DNA of 64,000 bases from Pseudomonas quebecensis (GTDB lineage Bacteria > Pseudomonadota > Gammaproteobacteria > Pseudomonadales > Pseudomonadaceae), in contig NZ_CP112866.1 in assembly GCF_026410085.1 (NCBI RefSeq), positions 1,674,001 to 1,738,000 of the forward strand. The letters run 5' to 3'. Position numbers and translations under genes: made by a program. Shown here piece by piece: positions 19,425-29,151 of this stretch (position 1 is its first letter; each line of letters opens with the position of its first letter). The notes under the pieces are model-generated. The model saw only the letters and a program-made list of their open reading frames with translations, had not been told where the DNA came from and did not search any database.

Positions 19425-20069
19425 ATGCGAGCTTTTACCCAACACACCGGTCTTGTCGCACCGTTGGACCGTGCCAACGTCGACACTGACCAGATCATCC
19501 CCAAGCAATTCCTGAAGTCGATCAAGCGCACCGGCTTCGGCCCTAACCTGTTTGACGAGTGGCGTTACCTGGACGTGGGCTACGCCTATCAGGACAACTC
19601 CAAGCGCCCGCTCAACAAGGATTTCGTGCTCAACGCCGAGCGTTACCAAGGCGCCAGTGTATTGCTGGCCCGGGAAAACTTCGGTTGCGGCTCCAGCCGT
19701 GAACACGCGCCGTGGGCGCTGGAAGAATACGGCTTTCGTAGCATCATCGCGCCTAGCTTTGCCGACATCTTCTTCAACAACAGCTTCAAGAACGGCCTGT
19801 TGCCGATCATCCTGAGCGACGCCGAGGTGGACGAGCTGTTCCAGCAAGTGGAAGCCACTGTGGGCTACCAGTTGACCGTAGACCTGGCCGCGCAGACCGT
19901 GACCCGTCCGGACGGCAAGGTGTACCACTTTGAAGTGGATGCCTTCCGCAAACACTGCCTGCTCAATGGCCTGGACGATATCGGCCTGACCTTGCAGGAC
20001 GGCGATGCGATTGCGGCGTTCGAAGCCAAACACCGGGCCAGCCAGCCTTGGTTGTTTCGTGACGCGTAA
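19425..20069 (+). CDS. leuD: 3-isopropylmalate dehydratase small subunit
   Basis: A 214-residue swivel-domain partner of LeuC. N-terminal [19 protein letters not shown] and the substrate-binding [14 protein letters not shown] are family signatures. It starts ten bases after leuC with TGAGGAATACCCGATG. A REP pair and a methyltransferase gene separate it from leuB. Confidence 0.96.
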   Translation: MRAFTQHTGLVAPLDRANVDTDQIIPKQFLKSIKRTGFGPNLFDEWRYLDVGYAYQDNSKRPLNKDFVLNAERYQGASVLLARENFGCGSSREHAPWALEEYGFRSIIAPSFADIFFNNSFKNGLLPIILSDAEVDELFQQVEATVGYQLTVDLAAQTVTRPDGKVYHFEVDAFRKHCLLNGLDDIGLTLQDGDAIAAFEAKHRASQPWLFRDA

Positions 20070-20092
20070 ATTGATGTAGGCAGGACCGCCGC

Positions 20093-20158
20093 CATCGGGG
20101 GCAAGCCCCTCCCACAGGGGCCCGCATTCCAAATGTGGGAGGGGGCTTGCCCCCGATG
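20093..20158. repeat. Inverted pair of REP palindromes between leuD and the methyltransferase gene
   Basis: CATCGGGGGCAAGCCCC ... CCCACA on one side and TGTGGGAGGGGGCTTGCCCC CGATG on the other, about 20 bases apart, forming a head-to-tail pair that could fold as a long hairpin. This is the same repeat as at 6973 and 23341. It may attenuate read-through from leuD. Confidence 0.85.
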
Positions 20159-20195
20159 AGGCCAGTGTTAACAACACAAATCCAGGGGAAACACC

Positions 20196-20960
20196 ATGAA
20201 CGCCACCGCCCACACCCAAGTCGTGCAAAAACAATTCGGCGAACAGGCCTCGGCCTACCTGAGCAGTGCTGTGCACGCCCAGGGCACAGAATTCGCGCTG
20301 CTCCAGGCCGAGCTGGCGGGGCAGGGCAGTGCACGACTGCTGGACTTGGGCTGCGGTGCCGGTCATGTGAGTTTCCATGTAGCGCCATTGGTCAAGGAAG
20401 TCGTGGCCTACGACCTGTCCCAGCAGATGCTCGACGTAGTGGCTGGCGCCGCGCAGGATCGCGGTCTCACCAATATCAGCACGGTAAACGGCGCCGCCGA
20501 GCGCCTGCCGTTTGCCGACGGCGAGTTCGATTTTGTATTCAGCCGCTATTCGGCTCACCACTGGAGCGACCTGGGCCTGGCCCTGCGCGAAGTGCGCCGG
20601 GTGCTCAAGCCGGGCGGTGTGGCGGCCTTTATCGATGTGTTGTCACCCGGCAGCCCGTTGCTGGACACTTACCTGCAAACCGTCGAAGTGCTGCGCGACA
20701 CCAGTCATGTGCGCGATTACTCTGGCGCTGAGTGGATGCGCCAGCTCAGCGAAGCCGGCTTGCACGTGCGCAACAGCAGCCGCCAGCGTCTGCGCCTGGA
20801 ATACACCTCCTGGGTCGAGCGCATGCGTACACCGCAGGCCTTGCGCGCGGCGATCCTTGAGTTACAGCAGGCGATGGGCCAGGAAGTGCGCGATTACTAC
20901 GAGATTCAGGCCGACGGCACTTTCAGCACCGACGTGCTGGTGGTCTGGGCCGAACGCTGA
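20196..20960 (+). CDS. Class I SAM-dependent methyltransferase
   Basis: A 254-residue methyltransferase. Motif I LLDLGCGAGHVSF (about residues 47-59) binds S-adenosylmethionine; VVAYDLSQQML and AAERLPFADGEFDFVFSRYSAHHW follow in the usual order (UbiE/Methyltransf_11 type). The substrate is unknown. It sits between leuD and leuB on the same strand but has no known part in leucine synthesis; pseudomonads commonly carry a methyltransferase here. The start follows CCAGGGGAAACACC. Confidence 0.88.
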   Translation: MNATAHTQVVQKQFGEQASAYLSSAVHAQGTEFALLQAELAGQGSARLLDLGCGAGHVSFHVAPLVKEVVAYDLSQQMLDVVAGAAQDRGLTNISTVNGAAERLPFADGEFDFVFSRYSAHHWSDLGLALREVRRVLKPGGVAAFIDVLSPGSPLLDTYLQTVEVLRDTSHVRDYSGAEWMRQLSEAGLHVRNSSRQRLRLEYTSWVERMRTPQALRAAILELQQAMGQEVRDYYEIQADGTFSTDVLVVWAER

Positions 20961-21012
20961 TTAATTTTCCCGACCCGCCCGCGGGCAGGTCGCTCGATGA
21001 AATGAGGAACCC

Positions 21013-22095
21013 ATGAGCAAGCAGATTCTGATTCTCCCTGGCGACGGTATTGGTCCGGAAATCATGGCCGAAGCGGTCAAGGTCCTGGAGCTTGCCAACA
21101 GCAAGTACAGCCTGGGCTTCGAATTGAGTCACGACGTGATCGGCGGCGCTGCCATCGACAAGCACGGCGTGCCCCTGGCCGACGAAACCCTGGACCGCGC
21201 CCGCGCCGCCGATGCCGTGCTGCTTGGCGCCGTGGGTGGCCCGAAGTGGGACAAGATCGAGCGTGATATCCGCCCTGAGCGCGGCCTGCTGAAAATCCGC
21301 GCGCAACTGGGCCTGTTCGGCAATCTGCGCCCGGCGATCCTCTACCCGCAGTTGGCCGATGCGTCGAGCCTCAAGCCGGAGGTGGTGTCGGGCCTGGACA
21401 TCCTGATCGTGCGCGAGCTGACCGGTGGTATCTATTTCGGCGCGCCACGCGGTGTGCGCGAGCTGGAAAATGGCGAGCGCCAGGCCTATGACACCCTGCC
21501 GTACAGCGAGAGCGAAATCCGCCGTATCGCCCGTGTCGGTTTCGACATGGCCCGCGTACGCGGCAAGAAGGTCTGCTCGGTGGACAAGGCCAACGTCCTG
21601 GCTTCCAGCCAACTGTGGCGCGAGATCGTCGAGGAAGTGGCCAAGGACTACCCGGACGTCGAACTGAGCCATATGTACGTCGACAACGCGGCGATGCAGC
21701 TGGTACGCGCGCCCAAGCAGTTCGACGTCATCGTCACCGACAACCTGTTCGGCGACATCCTGTCCGACCAGGCCTCGATGCTCACCGGTTCCATCGGCAT
21801 GCTGCCGTCGGCGTCCCTGGATACCCACAATAAGGGTATGTACGAGCCGTGCCACGGTTCGGCGCCGGACATCGCCGGGCAGGGCATTGCCAACCCGTTG
21901 GCGACTATTCTGTCGGTGTCGATGATGCTGCGTTACAGCTTCAACCTGAGCGACGCGGCGGATGCCATCGAGAAGGCCGTGAGCCTGGTGCTGGACCAGG
22001 GCCTGCGCACCGGCGACATCTGGTCGCAGGGTTGCACCCGGGTCGGTACGCAAGAAATGGGCGACGCAGTAGTCGCCGCGCTGCGGAATCTGTAA
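21013..22095 (+). CDS. leuB: 3-isopropylmalate dehydrogenase
   Basis: A 360-residue NAD-dependent dehydrogenase for the third step of leucine synthesis: oxidation and decarboxylation of 3-isopropylmalate. [12 protein letters not shown] at the N-terminus, [11 protein letters not shown], and the signature [24 protein letters not shown]'s core ([10 protein letters not shown]) are visible, as is the C-terminal cofactor region [17 protein letters not shown]. The start follows ATGAGGAACCC. asd follows 64 bases downstream. Confidence 0.97.
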   Translation: MSKQILILPGDGIGPEIMAEAVKVLELANSKYSLGFELSHDVIGGAAIDKHGVPLADETLDRARAADAVLLGAVGGPKWDKIERDIRPERGLLKIRAQLGLFGNLRPAILYPQLADASSLKPEVVSGLDILIVRELTGGIYFGAPRGVRELENGERQAYDTLPYSESEIRRIARVGFDMARVRGKKVCSVDKANVLASSQLWREIVEEVAKDYPDVELSHMYVDNAAMQLVRAPKQFDVIVTDNLFGDILSDQASMLTGSIGMLPSASLDTHNKGMYEPCHGSAPDIAGQGIANPLATILSVSMMLRYSFNLSDAADAIEKAVSLVLDQGLRTGDIWSQGCTRVGTQEMGDAVVAALRNL

Positions 22096-22159
22096 TCTCT
22101 CGGGCCCGCTTGCAGTTGTTGCTGCAAGGCGGCCCACTTTTTAACAAGGTGTAGTTGCG

Positions 22160-23272
22160 ATGAAACGTGTAGGTCTGATCGGTTGGCGCGGTATGGTCGG
22201 TTCCGTGCTCATGCAGCGGATGCTGGAAGAGCAGGATTTCGATCTTATTGAGCCGGTGTTTTTCACCACGTCGAACGTCGGTGGCCAAGGGCCGTCCGTG
22301 GGCAAGGACATTGCTCCGCTCAAGGATGCCTACAGCATTGACGAGCTCAAGACCCTCGACGTGATCCTGACCTGCCAGGGTGGCGACTACACCAGCGAAG
22401 TGTTCCCCAAGCTGCGCGAAGCCGGCTGGCAGGGTTACTGGATCGATGCCGCCTCGAGCCTGCGCATGCAGGATGACGCGGTGATTATCCTCGACCCGGT
22501 CAACCGCAAGGTCATCGACCAGCAACTGGACGCCGGCACCAAGAACTACGTCGGCGGCAACTGCACCGTCAGCCTGATGCTGATGGGCCTGGGCGGCCTG
22601 TTCGAAGCCGGGCTGGTCGAGTGGATGAGCGCCATGACCTATCAGGCCGCTTCCGGCGCCGGCGCGCAGAACATGCGCGAGCTGATCAAGCAGATGGGCG
22701 CGACCCACGCGGCTGTCGCCGATCAATTGGCCGACCCGGCCAGCGCGATCCTCGACATCGACCGCCGCGTGGCCGAAGCCATGCGCAGCGATGCTTACCC
22801 GACCGAGAACTTCGGTGTGCCTTTGGCCGGCAGCCTGATCCCGTGGATCGACAAGGAACTGCCGAACGGCCAGAGCCGTGAAGAATGGAAGGCCCAGGCC
22901 GAGACCAACAAGATCCTTGGCCGCTTCAAGAGCCCGATCCCGGTCGACGGTATCTGCGTGCGCATCGGCGCCATGCGTTGCCACAGCCAGGCGCTGACCA
23001 TCAAACTGAACAAAGACGTGCCGATCGCCGATATCGAATCGTTGATCAGCCAGCACAACCCATGGGTCAAGCTGGTGCCGAACAACCGCGAGATCAGCAT
23101 GCAGGAGCTGAGCCCGACCAAGGTCACCGGCACCCTGAACGTGCCGGTGGGCCGTCTGCGCAAGCTGAACATGGGCACCCAGTACCTGGGCGCGTTCACC
23201 GTCGGCGACCAGCTGCTGTGGGGCGCGGCCGAACCGCTGCGTCGCATGTTGCGGATTCTGCTGGAGCGTTGA
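22160..23272 (+). CDS. asd: Aspartate-semialdehyde dehydrogenase
   Basis: A 370-residue enzyme that reduces aspartyl phosphate to the semialdehyde, feeding lysine, methionine, threonine and peptidoglycan synthesis. [18 protein letters not shown] is the NADP-binding N-terminus and the catalytic Cys is in [10 protein letters not shown] (about residue 135). The length and motifs match the Gram-negative AsdA type. The start follows AAGGTGTAGTTGCG. It is followed by a strong terminator and a REP pair, and then by a paralogue that has lost the Cys. Confidence 0.97.
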   Translation: MKRVGLIGWRGMVGSVLMQRMLEEQDFDLIEPVFFTTSNVGGQGPSVGKDIAPLKDAYSIDELKTLDVILTCQGGDYTSEVFPKLREAGWQGYWIDAASSLRMQDDAVIILDPVNRKVIDQQLDAGTKNYVGGNCTVSLMLMGLGGLFEAGLVEWMSAMTYQAASGAGAQNMRELIKQMGATHAAVADQLADPASAILDIDRRVAEAMRSDAYPTENFGVPLAGSLIPWIDKELPNGQSREEWKAQAETNKILGRFKSPIPVDGICVRIGAMRCHSQALTIKLNKDVPIADIESLISQHNPWVKLVPNNREISMQELSPTKVTGTLNVPVGRLRKLNMGTQYLGAFTVGDQLLWGAAEPLRRMLRILLER

Positions 23273-23291
23273 TCGCCTGAGGCGTTAAGAG

Positions 23292-23325
23292 AAACCCGCG
23301 TTCTGGTGACAGGCGCGGGTTTTTT
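23292..23325 (+). terminator. Intrinsic terminator after asd
   Basis: Stem AAACCCGCG / CGCGGGTTT with a 13-base loop and a following T-run (TTTTTT), 20 bases after the asd stop. Confidence 0.88.
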
Positions 23326-23340
23326 GTTGTGCGTTCGGGC

Positions 23341-23418
23341 GCTATCGGGGCAAGCCCCCTCCCACAGTGGAATGTATTCACAATTCAAAGGTGGGAGGGG
23401 GCTGCCCCCCGATAGCGC
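23341..23418. repeat. Inverted pair of REP palindromes between asd and usg
   Basis: GCTATCGGGGCAAGCCCC CTCCCACAG and, about 25 bases on, GGTGGGAGGGGGCTGCCCC CCGATAGC. The two copies are in opposite orientation, as at 20093. The ends GCTATCGG/CCGATAGC are also complementary. Confidence 0.88.
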
Positions 23419-23508
23419 CATCCGCCCCACCACACCCCCACACCAATTGCCTCACTCCCGGCCACCCGGTAAAGTGCCGCTCCCCCCGCACTGCCCGAGG
23501 CTACCGCC

Positions 23509-24519
23509 ATGACCCAGACCTTTGAAATCGCCGTGATCGGCGCCACCGGCACCGTGGGTGAAACCCTGGTGCAGATTCTCGAAGAGTTGGATTTTCCGGT
23601 AGGCACCCTGTACCTGTTGGCGGGCAGTAACTCCGCCGGGGCCTCGGTGCCGTTTCGTGGCAAGAACGTGCGGGTCAGGGAGGTCGATGAGTTCGACTTC
23701 AGCAAAGCGCAGCTGGCGTTTTTCGCCGCCGGTCCGGCCGTGACCGTAAGCTTCGCCCCGCGCGCCACCGCGGCGGGTTGCTCGGTGATCGATCTGTCGG
23801 GCGCGCTGCCCGCCGAGCAGGCACCGCACGTGGTGCCGGAGGCCAATGCCCATGTACTGGACGGCATGCGCAAACCTTTCCAGCTTGGCAGCCCGAGCCC
23901 ATCGGCGACCCACCTGGCGGTGGTGCTTGCCCCGCTGCGGGGTCTGCTGGATATCCAGCGCGTGAGCGTCACCGCCTGCCTGGCTGTGTCGGCCCAGGGG
24001 CGCGAAGCTGTCAGTGAGCTGGCGCGGCAGACGGCGGAGCTGCTTAATGTACGCCCGTTGGAACCGACGTTCTTTGATCGTCAGATGGCCTTTAACTTGC
24101 TGGCGCAGGTCGGAAAGCCCGATGCCCAGGGGCATACCGACCTGGAGAAAAGGCTGATACACGAATTGCGTGCCGTGCTGGACACTCCGTTGCTGAAAAT
24201 TAGCGCAACGTGCGTTCAAGCCCCGGTGTTTTTTGGCGATAGCCTGACAGTGTCCCTGCAGCTGGCGGCGCCGGTCGACCTGGCCGCCGTGAATCGTGCA
24301 CTGGATGCGGCGCCAGGCATTGAACGGGTCGAGGAGGGCGATTACCCGACTGCCGTAGGTGACGCAGTGGGCCAGGATGTGGTCTATGTTGGGCGTATAC
24401 GTGCCGGCGTGGATGACCCGGCGGAACTAAATCTTTGGGTGACGTCAGATAACGTACGCAAAGGCGCCGCGCTGAACGCCGTGCAACTGGCGCAGTTGTT
24501 GATAAAAGGCCTTGCGTAA
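23509..24519 (+). CDS. usg: Aspartate-semialdehyde-dehydrogenase-like protein Usg, catalytic Cys absent
   Basis: A 336-residue paralogue of Asd. The NADP-binding start IAVIGATGTVGETLVQILEE and the C-terminal half are family-like. At the place of the catalytic P-N-C-S/T segment it reads SPSPSATHLAVVLAPL, so the Cys is replaced (by Ser in my alignment). It therefore probably cannot form the thioacyl intermediate; the known Usg proteins of enterics and pseudomonads have no clear function. It lies between asd and fimV as in other Pseudomonas. Identity good, activity doubtful. Confidence 0.85.
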   Translation: MTQTFEIAVIGATGTVGETLVQILEELDFPVGTLYLLAGSNSAGASVPFRGKNVRVREVDEFDFSKAQLAFFAAGPAVTVSFAPRATAAGCSVIDLSGALPAEQAPHVVPEANAHVLDGMRKPFQLGSPSPSATHLAVVLAPLRGLLDIQRVSVTACLAVSAQGREAVSELARQTAELLNVRPLEPTFFDRQMAFNLLAQVGKPDAQGHTDLEKRLIHELRAVLDTPLLKISATCVQAPVFFGDSLTVSLQLAAPVDLAAVNRALDAAPGIERVEEGDYPTAVGDAVGQDVVYVGRIRAGVDDPAELNLWVTSDNVRKGAALNAVQLAQLLIKGLA

Positions 24520-24683
24520 AAGATACTTGGCGGCAATTTATAGATTGATTCTAACCAGGCGCTATGCTTGGCCCCAAGCAGGAACAATTGCGCGTCGGTG
24601 ACCTATCGGCTCGCCATGCCTTATATGGCAGCGGTTACCAACCTTCTCGCAAGCCGGGGAGTGTTCAAACAAAGGATGAGGCT

Positions 24684-27227
24684 ATGGTTCAAGTTCGCAA
24701 ACTGGTGTTAGCAATAGCGGCCGCCTCGGCGCTGTCCTCCGGTATGGCGCAGGCGCTCCAGTTGGGGGAGATGACCCTCAAGTCGAAGCTGAACCAGCCC
24801 TTGTCGGTGGAAATCGAATTGCTCGATGTCGGTGGCCTGACGGCTTCCGAGATCACGCCGAGCCTGGCGTCGTCCCAGGCGTTTGTGGATGCCGGGGTTG
24901 ACCGTCAGGCGTTTCTCAACGACCTGACGTTCACCCCGGTGGTCAACCCCAACGGCCGCAGCGTGGTGCGCGTCACCTCCAGCAAGCCATTGCCCGATTC
25001 CTACATCCGGTTCCTGCTGCAGGTGCAGTGGCCCAACGGCCGTTTGATGCGTGACTACAGCGTGCTGCTTGATCCGGCCAAGTTCGATCAGCCGACGACC
25101 ACCCCCGCAGCGGCACCACGTTTGAATGCGCCCGCCACTGTCGCACCGGCGGTGACCAAGCCCGCCCAGCACGTCACCACCTCCCGCGACACACTCTGGG
25201 AAATCGCCGAAAAAAACCGCAATGGCGGCTCGGTGCAGCAGACCATGCTGGCCATCCAGGCGCTTAACCCGAATGCGTTTGTCGACGGCAACATCAATCG
25301 TCTCAAAACCGGCCAGGTCCTGCGCCTGCCGGACACCGTGCAAAGCACGGCGCTGCCGCAACCCCAGGCGATTGCCGAGGTAAGGGCGCAGAACGATGCC
25401 TGGCGTCAGGGGCGGCGCAGTGCGGCCAACCAGCCGGCCGGCAAGCAGCAACTGGATGCTACCAGGCGCACCCAGGCAGGCAACGCGCCCGCAACCACTG
25501 GAACCCAGGACAACCTGAGCCTGGTTTCTGTAGAGGCGGCCAAGAAGGGCGCCAGGGGCAAGGCCGGCGACAGCCAGGTACTCAGCGACAAGCTGGCAAT
25601 GACTCAGGAACAGCTGGACACCACGCGCCGCGACAACGAAGAGCTGAAAAGCCGTGCCGCCGACCTGCAGAGCCAGCTCGACAAGCTGCAAAAGCTGATT
25701 CAACTGAAAAACGATCAACTGGCGCGTCTGCAGGCTGAAAAAGTCGACCCCGCCGCCCCGGCGACAGCGGCCATCCCGGCACAGCTGGCCGCCGACCCCG
25801 CCGCAACCCCGGCCGTGCCTCCCGCCGCGGCTGAAACAACCCCGGCCACGCCCGCACCGGTAGCGCCTGCGCCTGAGCCGATCAAGGCGGACGCGGCGCC
25901 TGCTACGCCGACCGAGGGCAAGTTCAACGAGCTGCTGACCAACCCGATTGTGCTCGGTGTGGTCGGCGGTGCGGCAGCCTTGATTGCGTTGTTGCTCCTG
26001 TTGCTGTTCGTGCGCCATCGCAACGCTCGTCGCGAGGAAGAAAAGCACCTGCGTATGGCGCGTGCGCTGGCCGAAGAGCCGGAGTTCAGCTCCAATATCG
26101 ACCAGGACCTGCCGCCGGACAGCTTCGAAGGCCTTGAAGTACCGCCGCCGAACGTCAAGCTGGCGGCTACGCCGTCACCTGCGCCGGTGATCGAGCCGGT
26201 GGTCGCCGCACCGACCGTTGCCTCCGTGCTGGCGCCGCTGGCCGCCGCCGTGGCGCCGCAGAACGCCAATGACGCCTTGGCGCTGGCTCAGTCACATATT
26301 GATCGTGGCCTGCTCAACCAGGCCGCCGATGTGCTGGAACAAGCGATCAAGCATGAGCCCAAGCGCAGCGATCTGCGCCTGAAGCTGATGGAAGTCTACG
26401 GCCTGCAAAACGACAAGGACGGCTTCGTGACCCAGGAGCGTCAACTGGTGGCCAACGGTGAAAACCACGCCCAGGTCGAGCAGCTCAAGGCACGGTTCCC
26501 GGCAATGGCGGTACTCGCCGCAGGTGTCAGCGCAGCGGTCGCCGCGGCGGCCCTCGACGCGCAGTACGTCAAGGAGTTGCTGGAAGACAAGCCGGCGGCG
26601 CCCGAGAACTTCGATACGGATTTCGACCTGAGCCTGGACGAGCTGGAATCGACGTCGCCGGCCGAGCTCAAGGGTGATCAGCAGACGTTCGAATCGCTGC
26701 TCAAGGAGCAGACCCAAGCCAATGCGGCCAAGGATGACCTCTCGGATTTCGACTTGCAGTTGGATGCACCGACGTCGACCCAATCGGATGAGGATTTCCT
26801 CTCGGGCCTGGAAGGCGAGATGAAAGACGTGCCGGCCGTCGAGCCGCCAACCCTGACGCCGGCCGCGCTGGAAGACTTCGACCTGCCGGAAGACTTTGAC
26901 TTGTCCCTGGCGGACGAGCCCGAGTCAGAGGCCAAGCCGGACGCGTTCGCTTCGGAGCTGAATGACGTCAACGCGGAGTTGGACCGTTTGTCCCAGAGCC
27001 TTGAACATCCAACCTTCACGGCGCAGGACGCCGCGTTGGGCGACGATGAGCCTGAGTTCGACTTCCTCTCCGGTACGGATGAAGTGGCGACCAAGCTGGA
27101 CCTGGCCCAGGCCTACATCGACATGGGCGACGCCGACGGCGCGCGGGATATCCTTTCCGAAGTGCTGACCGAGGGTGACGAAGGGCAGCGCGGCGAGGCC
27201 AAGGAGATGCTCGGCCGGCTGGCATGA
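24684..27227 (+). CDS. fimV: FimV, peptidoglycan-binding polar hub protein
   Basis: An 847-residue inner-membrane protein. Signal peptide at 1-24 (ending AQA-LQ), N-terminal FimV/T4P-associated region, LysM domain at about 162-215 (TSRDTLWEIAEKN), coiled coil at about 303-353, Pro/Ala-rich stretch, one transmembrane segment at about 422-445, then a cytoplasmic acidic part with TPR-like repeats and the conserved C-terminal module TKLDLAQAYIDMGDADGAR (801-847). In P. aeruginosa FimV binds peptidoglycan and organises type IV pili, the polar landmark and cyclic-AMP signalling. The start at 24684 follows AAGGATGAGG; the open frame upstream lacks a site. Confidence 0.94.
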   Translation: MVQVRKLVLAIAAASALSSGMAQALQLGEMTLKSKLNQPLSVEIELLDVGGLTASEITPSLASSQAFVDAGVDRQAFLNDLTFTPVVNPNGRSVVRVTSSKPLPDSYIRFLLQVQWPNGRLMRDYSVLLDPAKFDQPTTTPAAAPRLNAPATVAPAVTKPAQHVTTSRDTLWEIAEKNRNGGSVQQTMLAIQALNPNAFVDGNINRLKTGQVLRLPDTVQSTALPQPQAIAEVRAQNDAWRQGRRSAANQPAGKQQLDATRRTQAGNAPATTGTQDNLSLVSVEAAKKGARGKAGDSQVLSDKLAMTQEQLDTTRRDNEELKSRAADLQSQLDKLQKLIQLKNDQLARLQAEKVDPAAPATAAIPAQLAADPAATPAVPPAAAETTPATPAPVAPAPEPIKADAAPATPTEGKFNELLTNPIVLGVVGGAAALIALLLLLLFVRHRNARREEEKHLRMARALAEEPEFSSNIDQDLPPDSFEGLEVPPPNVKLAATPSPAPVIEPVVAAPTVASVLAPLAAAVAPQNANDALALAQSHIDRGLLNQAADVLEQAIKHEPKRSDLRLKLMEVYGLQNDKDGFVTQERQLVANGENHAQVEQLKARFPAMAVLAAGVSAAVAAAALDAQYVKELLEDKPAAPENFDTDFDLSLDELESTSPAELKGDQQTFESLLKEQTQANAAKDDLSDFDLQLDAPTSTQSDEDFLSGLEGEMKDVPAVEPPTLTPAALEDFDLPEDFDLSLADEPESEAKPDAFASELNDVNAELDRLSQSLEHPTFTAQDAALGDDEPEFDFLSGTDEVATKLDLAQAYIDMGDADGARDILSEVLTEGDEGQRGEAKEMLGRLA

Positions 27228-27246
27228 TCGTCGTTCAGTGATACTG

Positions 27247-27270
27247 CGGCGGCCTTCGGGCCGCCGTTTT
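27247..27270 (+). terminator. Intrinsic terminator after fimV
   Basis: Perfect stem CGGCGGCC / GGCCGCCG with TTCG tetraloop, then TTTT, 19 bases after the fimV stop. Confidence 0.92.
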
Positions 27271-27385
27271 GCTTTGCGGCTCTGCAAACACATGGCGTCC
27301 CAAGCATGTCGCCTTATAATGGCGGCTTTTGCGCAACTCATCAGGCTCTCAGTTCTTGGCAAATATAGATAACGCGGCCGCCGAA

Positions 27386-28210
27386 ATGGCGGCCGCAGGC
27401 TTTTACCGCATCGCCCTGGGCGTGGAATACAAAGGCTCGCGCTATCGCGGCTGGCAGCGTCAAGCGTCAGGCGTGCCGACGGTGCAGGAAACCCTGGAGA
27501 GCGCGCTGTCCAAAGTCGCCGCCTCGCCGGTGTCGCTGATGTGCGCCGGGCGTACCGATGCCGGCGTGCATGCCTGCGGCCAAGTGGTGCATTTCGACAC
27601 CCAGGCCGAGCGCACGATGAAGGCTTGGGTGATGGGGGCCAATATCAATTTGCCCCATGATGTCAGCGTCAGTTGGGCCAAGGTGATGCCTGCGCATTTT
27701 CATGCGCGCTTCAAGGCTATCGCGCGGCGCTACCGCTACGTGATCTACAACGACCAGATCCGTCCGGCGCACCTCAATCAAGAAATTACCTGGAACCACC
27801 GCCCGCTGGACGCCGAACGCATGGCCGAGGCGGCGCAGCATCTGGTCGGCGTGCATGATTTCAGCGCGTTCCGTGCCGGCCAGTGCCAGGCCAAGTCTCC
27901 GATCAAGGAAGTCCATCACCTGCGTGTGAGCCGACACGGCAAGATGATTGTGCTGGATATTCGCGCCGGGGCGTTCCTTCACCATATGGTGCGCAACATC
28001 GCCGGCGTGCTGATGACTATCGGCGCTGGCGAGCGTCCGGTGGAATGGGCCAGGGAAGTGCTGGAAAGCCGTATCCGCCGCACCGGTGGGGTGACCGCGC
28101 ACCCGTTCGGCCTGTACCTGGTGCAGGTTGAATATCGGGATGAGTTCGAGTTGCCGGAGCGCTTCATCGGTCCACACTTCCTCACAGGTTTCAGTGAACT
28201 TGGCGGCTGA
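27386..28210 (+). CDS. truA: tRNA pseudouridine(38-40) synthase
   Basis: A 274-residue TruA, which forms pseudouridine at positions 38-40 of the tRNA anticodon arm. The catalytic Asp is in CAGRTDAGVHACG (about residue 58). ARRYRYVIYN and FLHHMVRNIAG are family segments. I chose MAAAGFYRIALGVEYKGSRY at 27386 because it matches the family N-terminus, although the ribosome site is weak; the frame opens 19 codons earlier. trpF follows 64 bases downstream. Confidence 0.94.
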   Translation: MAAAGFYRIALGVEYKGSRYRGWQRQASGVPTVQETLESALSKVAASPVSLMCAGRTDAGVHACGQVVHFDTQAERTMKAWVMGANINLPHDVSVSWAKVMPAHFHARFKAIARRYRYVIYNDQIRPAHLNQEITWNHRPLDAERMAEAAQHLVGVHDFSAFRAGQCQAKSPIKEVHHLRVSRHGKMIVLDIRAGAFLHHMVRNIAGVLMTIGAGERPVEWAREVLESRIRRTGGVTAHPFGLYLVQVEYRDEFELPERFIGPHFLTGFSELGG

Positions 28211-28274
28211 CGCCCGGAATAGCTTTTGTTACCATCCGGGACTTTCTCGGCTCAACCCCTGAGGTTTCTACGAT

Positions 28275-28907
28275 ATGTCCGCCGTTCGCAGCAAGATTTG
28301 CGGGATTACCCGCATGGAAGACGCGTTGGCGGCCGTCGAGGCGGGGGCGGATGCCATCGGTCTGGTGTTTTACGCCAAGAGCCCGCGGTCGGTGAATGTA
28401 TTGCAGGCGCGGGCGATCATTGCCGCATTGCCGCCGTTTGTGACCACCGTGGGGCTGTTCGTCAACGCCAGTCGCTGCGAACTCAACGAAACCCTGGATG
28501 CCGTGCCGCTGGACATGCTGCAGTTCCATGGTGATGAAACCCCCGACGAATGCGAAAGCTACCAGCGCCCCTATATCAAGGCGCTGAGGGTCAAGGCCGG
28601 TGATGATATCGCCAGTGCCTGCGCCGCCTATGCCGGTGCGCGCGGAATACTGCTGGATACTTATGTCGACGGAGTGCCGGGCGGCACCGGTGAAGCGTTT
28701 GATTGGACGCTGATCCCCGAAGGGCTGAGCAAGCCGATTATCCTGGCCGGCGGGCTCACCCCGGCGAATGTCGGCGACGCCATCCGGCAGGTGCGGCCCT
28801 ACGCGGTGGACGTCAGCGGCGGGGTGGAGCAGGCCAAGGGCATCAAGGATCACAGCAGGATTCGCGCGTTCATGCAGGCCGTGCGCAACAGCAGTGGCGG
28901 GATGTGA
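28275..28907 (+). CDS. trpF: Phosphoribosylanthranilate isomerase
   Basis: A 210-residue TIM-barrel enzyme for the third step of tryptophan synthesis. The N-terminal [11 protein letters not shown] holds the catalytic Cys (about residue 9), and the phosphate-binding segments [10 protein letters not shown] and DVSGGVE are at the C-terminal end. In pseudomonads trpF is split from the other trp genes and placed by truA and accD, as here. The start follows CCTGAGGTTTCTACG. Confidence 0.95.
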   Translation: MSAVRSKICGITRMEDALAAVEAGADAIGLVFYAKSPRSVNVLQARAIIAALPPFVTTVGLFVNASRCELNETLDAVPLDMLQFHGDETPDECESYQRPYIKALRVKAGDDIASACAAYAGARGILLDTYVDGVPGGTGEAFDWTLIPEGLSKPIILAGGLTPANVGDAIRQVRPYAVDVSGGVEQAKGIKDHSRIRAFMQAVRNSSGGM

Positions 28908-28929
28908 CGGCTGGCAGTCTGCCGCCGTC
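28906..28929. terminator. Stem-loop overlapping the trpF stop
   Basis: GACGGC, one bulged T, GGCA, loop GTC, TGCC, GCCGTC. A strong stem but no T-run, so a weak or factor-dependent stop is possible. The next 220 bases up to accD contain no gene and presumably hold the accD promoter. Confidence 0.4.
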
Positions 28930-29151
28930 CATAACTACCACTGTGTAAAACAGCCCGACGCCGCCTGCGGGTGGCTCGGAAACGAAGTGGCAACCTTGCA
29001 TCGGCAGGTTGTCTGGAAGGCTGAGGGCACAGGCTGGAAATGGCAGGTCGAACGTCTGACCCCGTCCAGTCTGTGTTATCGCCACATATGAATTTAGCTC
29101 AAGGGCATACGCGGGGCTGAGTTCAAGCCACCGGTACTGGAGAAAGAAAGC

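Noticed and set aside
17909..19531. A 540-codon minus-strand open frame across leuC
   Set aside because: Antisense of leuC, which has all its Fe-S and substrate motifs; the shadow has none.
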